A program made the translations under genes and the position numbers. From CAYLZN01 sp964387935 (GTDB lineage: Bacteria > Acidobacteriota > Vicinamibacteria > Vicinamibacterales > JAFNAJ01), in the NCBI GenBank assembly GCA_964387935.1, contig CAYLZN010000371.1, positions 1 to 5,202 of the forward strand: 5,202 bases of DNA, read 5' to 3'. The notes under the pieces were generated by a model, which made no database searches, was not told the DNA's origin, and worked only from the letters and a program-made list of their open reading frames with translations. Below are positions 5,156-5,202 of the stretch, piece after piece (the stretch's first letter is position 1; every line of letters starts with the position of its first letter).

Positions 5156-5202
5156 GGTCGCCCGCCGATTGCCGCCCGCCGTTCTCTTGGCGTGCTCGCC
5201 CT

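Noticed and set aside
5159..5181. Direct repeat CGCCCGCCG, two copies 14 bp apart upstream of the regulator
   Set aside because: Low-complexity GC sequence; two 9-bp copies in such composition are not convincing as an element.
1..5202. CRISPR arrays, tRNA or rRNA genes, insertion sequences
   Set aside because: No spaced direct repeats, no cloverleaf or rRNA-like sequence, and no transposase motifs or terminal repeats were seen.

Overview
The window is GC-rich DNA with strong G/C preference at third codon positions. All four genes lie on the minus strand, so the window reads right to left. The gene set points to an aerobic or facultative Gram-negative bacterium: an outer-membrane TonB receptor with an N-terminal carboxypeptidase-regulatory-like domain, a Crp/Fnr regulator, and an NAD(P)H/FAD iron-sulfur oxidoreductase whose motifs I associate with Acidobacteriota-type proteins. 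That lineage is an inference from style, not a proven assignment.

Layout in transcription order. (1) 5128-4412: a complete 238-residue Crp/Fnr-family transcription factor. It lacks both the Fnr iron-sulfur cysteines and the cAMP-contacting residues of CRP. (2) 4411-4357: a short promoter region with a perfect 18-bp palindrome (core TATGA-N6-TCATA) and a -10-like TAGAAT. (3) 4356-3967: a small exported or membrane-anchored protein with eight cysteines clustered in 24 residues. (4) 3891-1609: a 760-residue TonB-dependent receptor carrying the CxxxM and HxM pairs that form the copper site of OprC/NosA-type copper receptors. (5) 1608-1409: a 200-bp intergenic region with hairpins, a second TATGA-N6-TCATA palindrome, a -10-like TATAGT and a GC-rich inverted repeat before a good Shine-Dalgarno. 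(6) 1408 to the left edge: a GltD-like FAD/NAD(P) oxidoreductase whose 3' end lies outside the window.

The most interesting signal is how these parts fit together. The same palindrome, with half-sites identical at all 10 fixed positions, precedes both downstream transcription units. It sits almost the same distance from a -10-like hexamer in each, near -41, the classical class II Crp/Fnr activator position. The regulator gene next door has a recognition helix that keeps the Glu and Arg reading the G:C pair in the TGA part of the half-site. It replaces the CRP Arg that reads the first G of TGTGA with Ile, which agrees with a TATGA half-site. I therefore propose a local regulon: a Crp/Fnr protein with an unknown effector activates a copper-acquisition unit (Cys-rich protein plus copper receptor) and a redox flavoprotein. 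The DNA pattern is seen directly; the wiring and the copper role are inferred.
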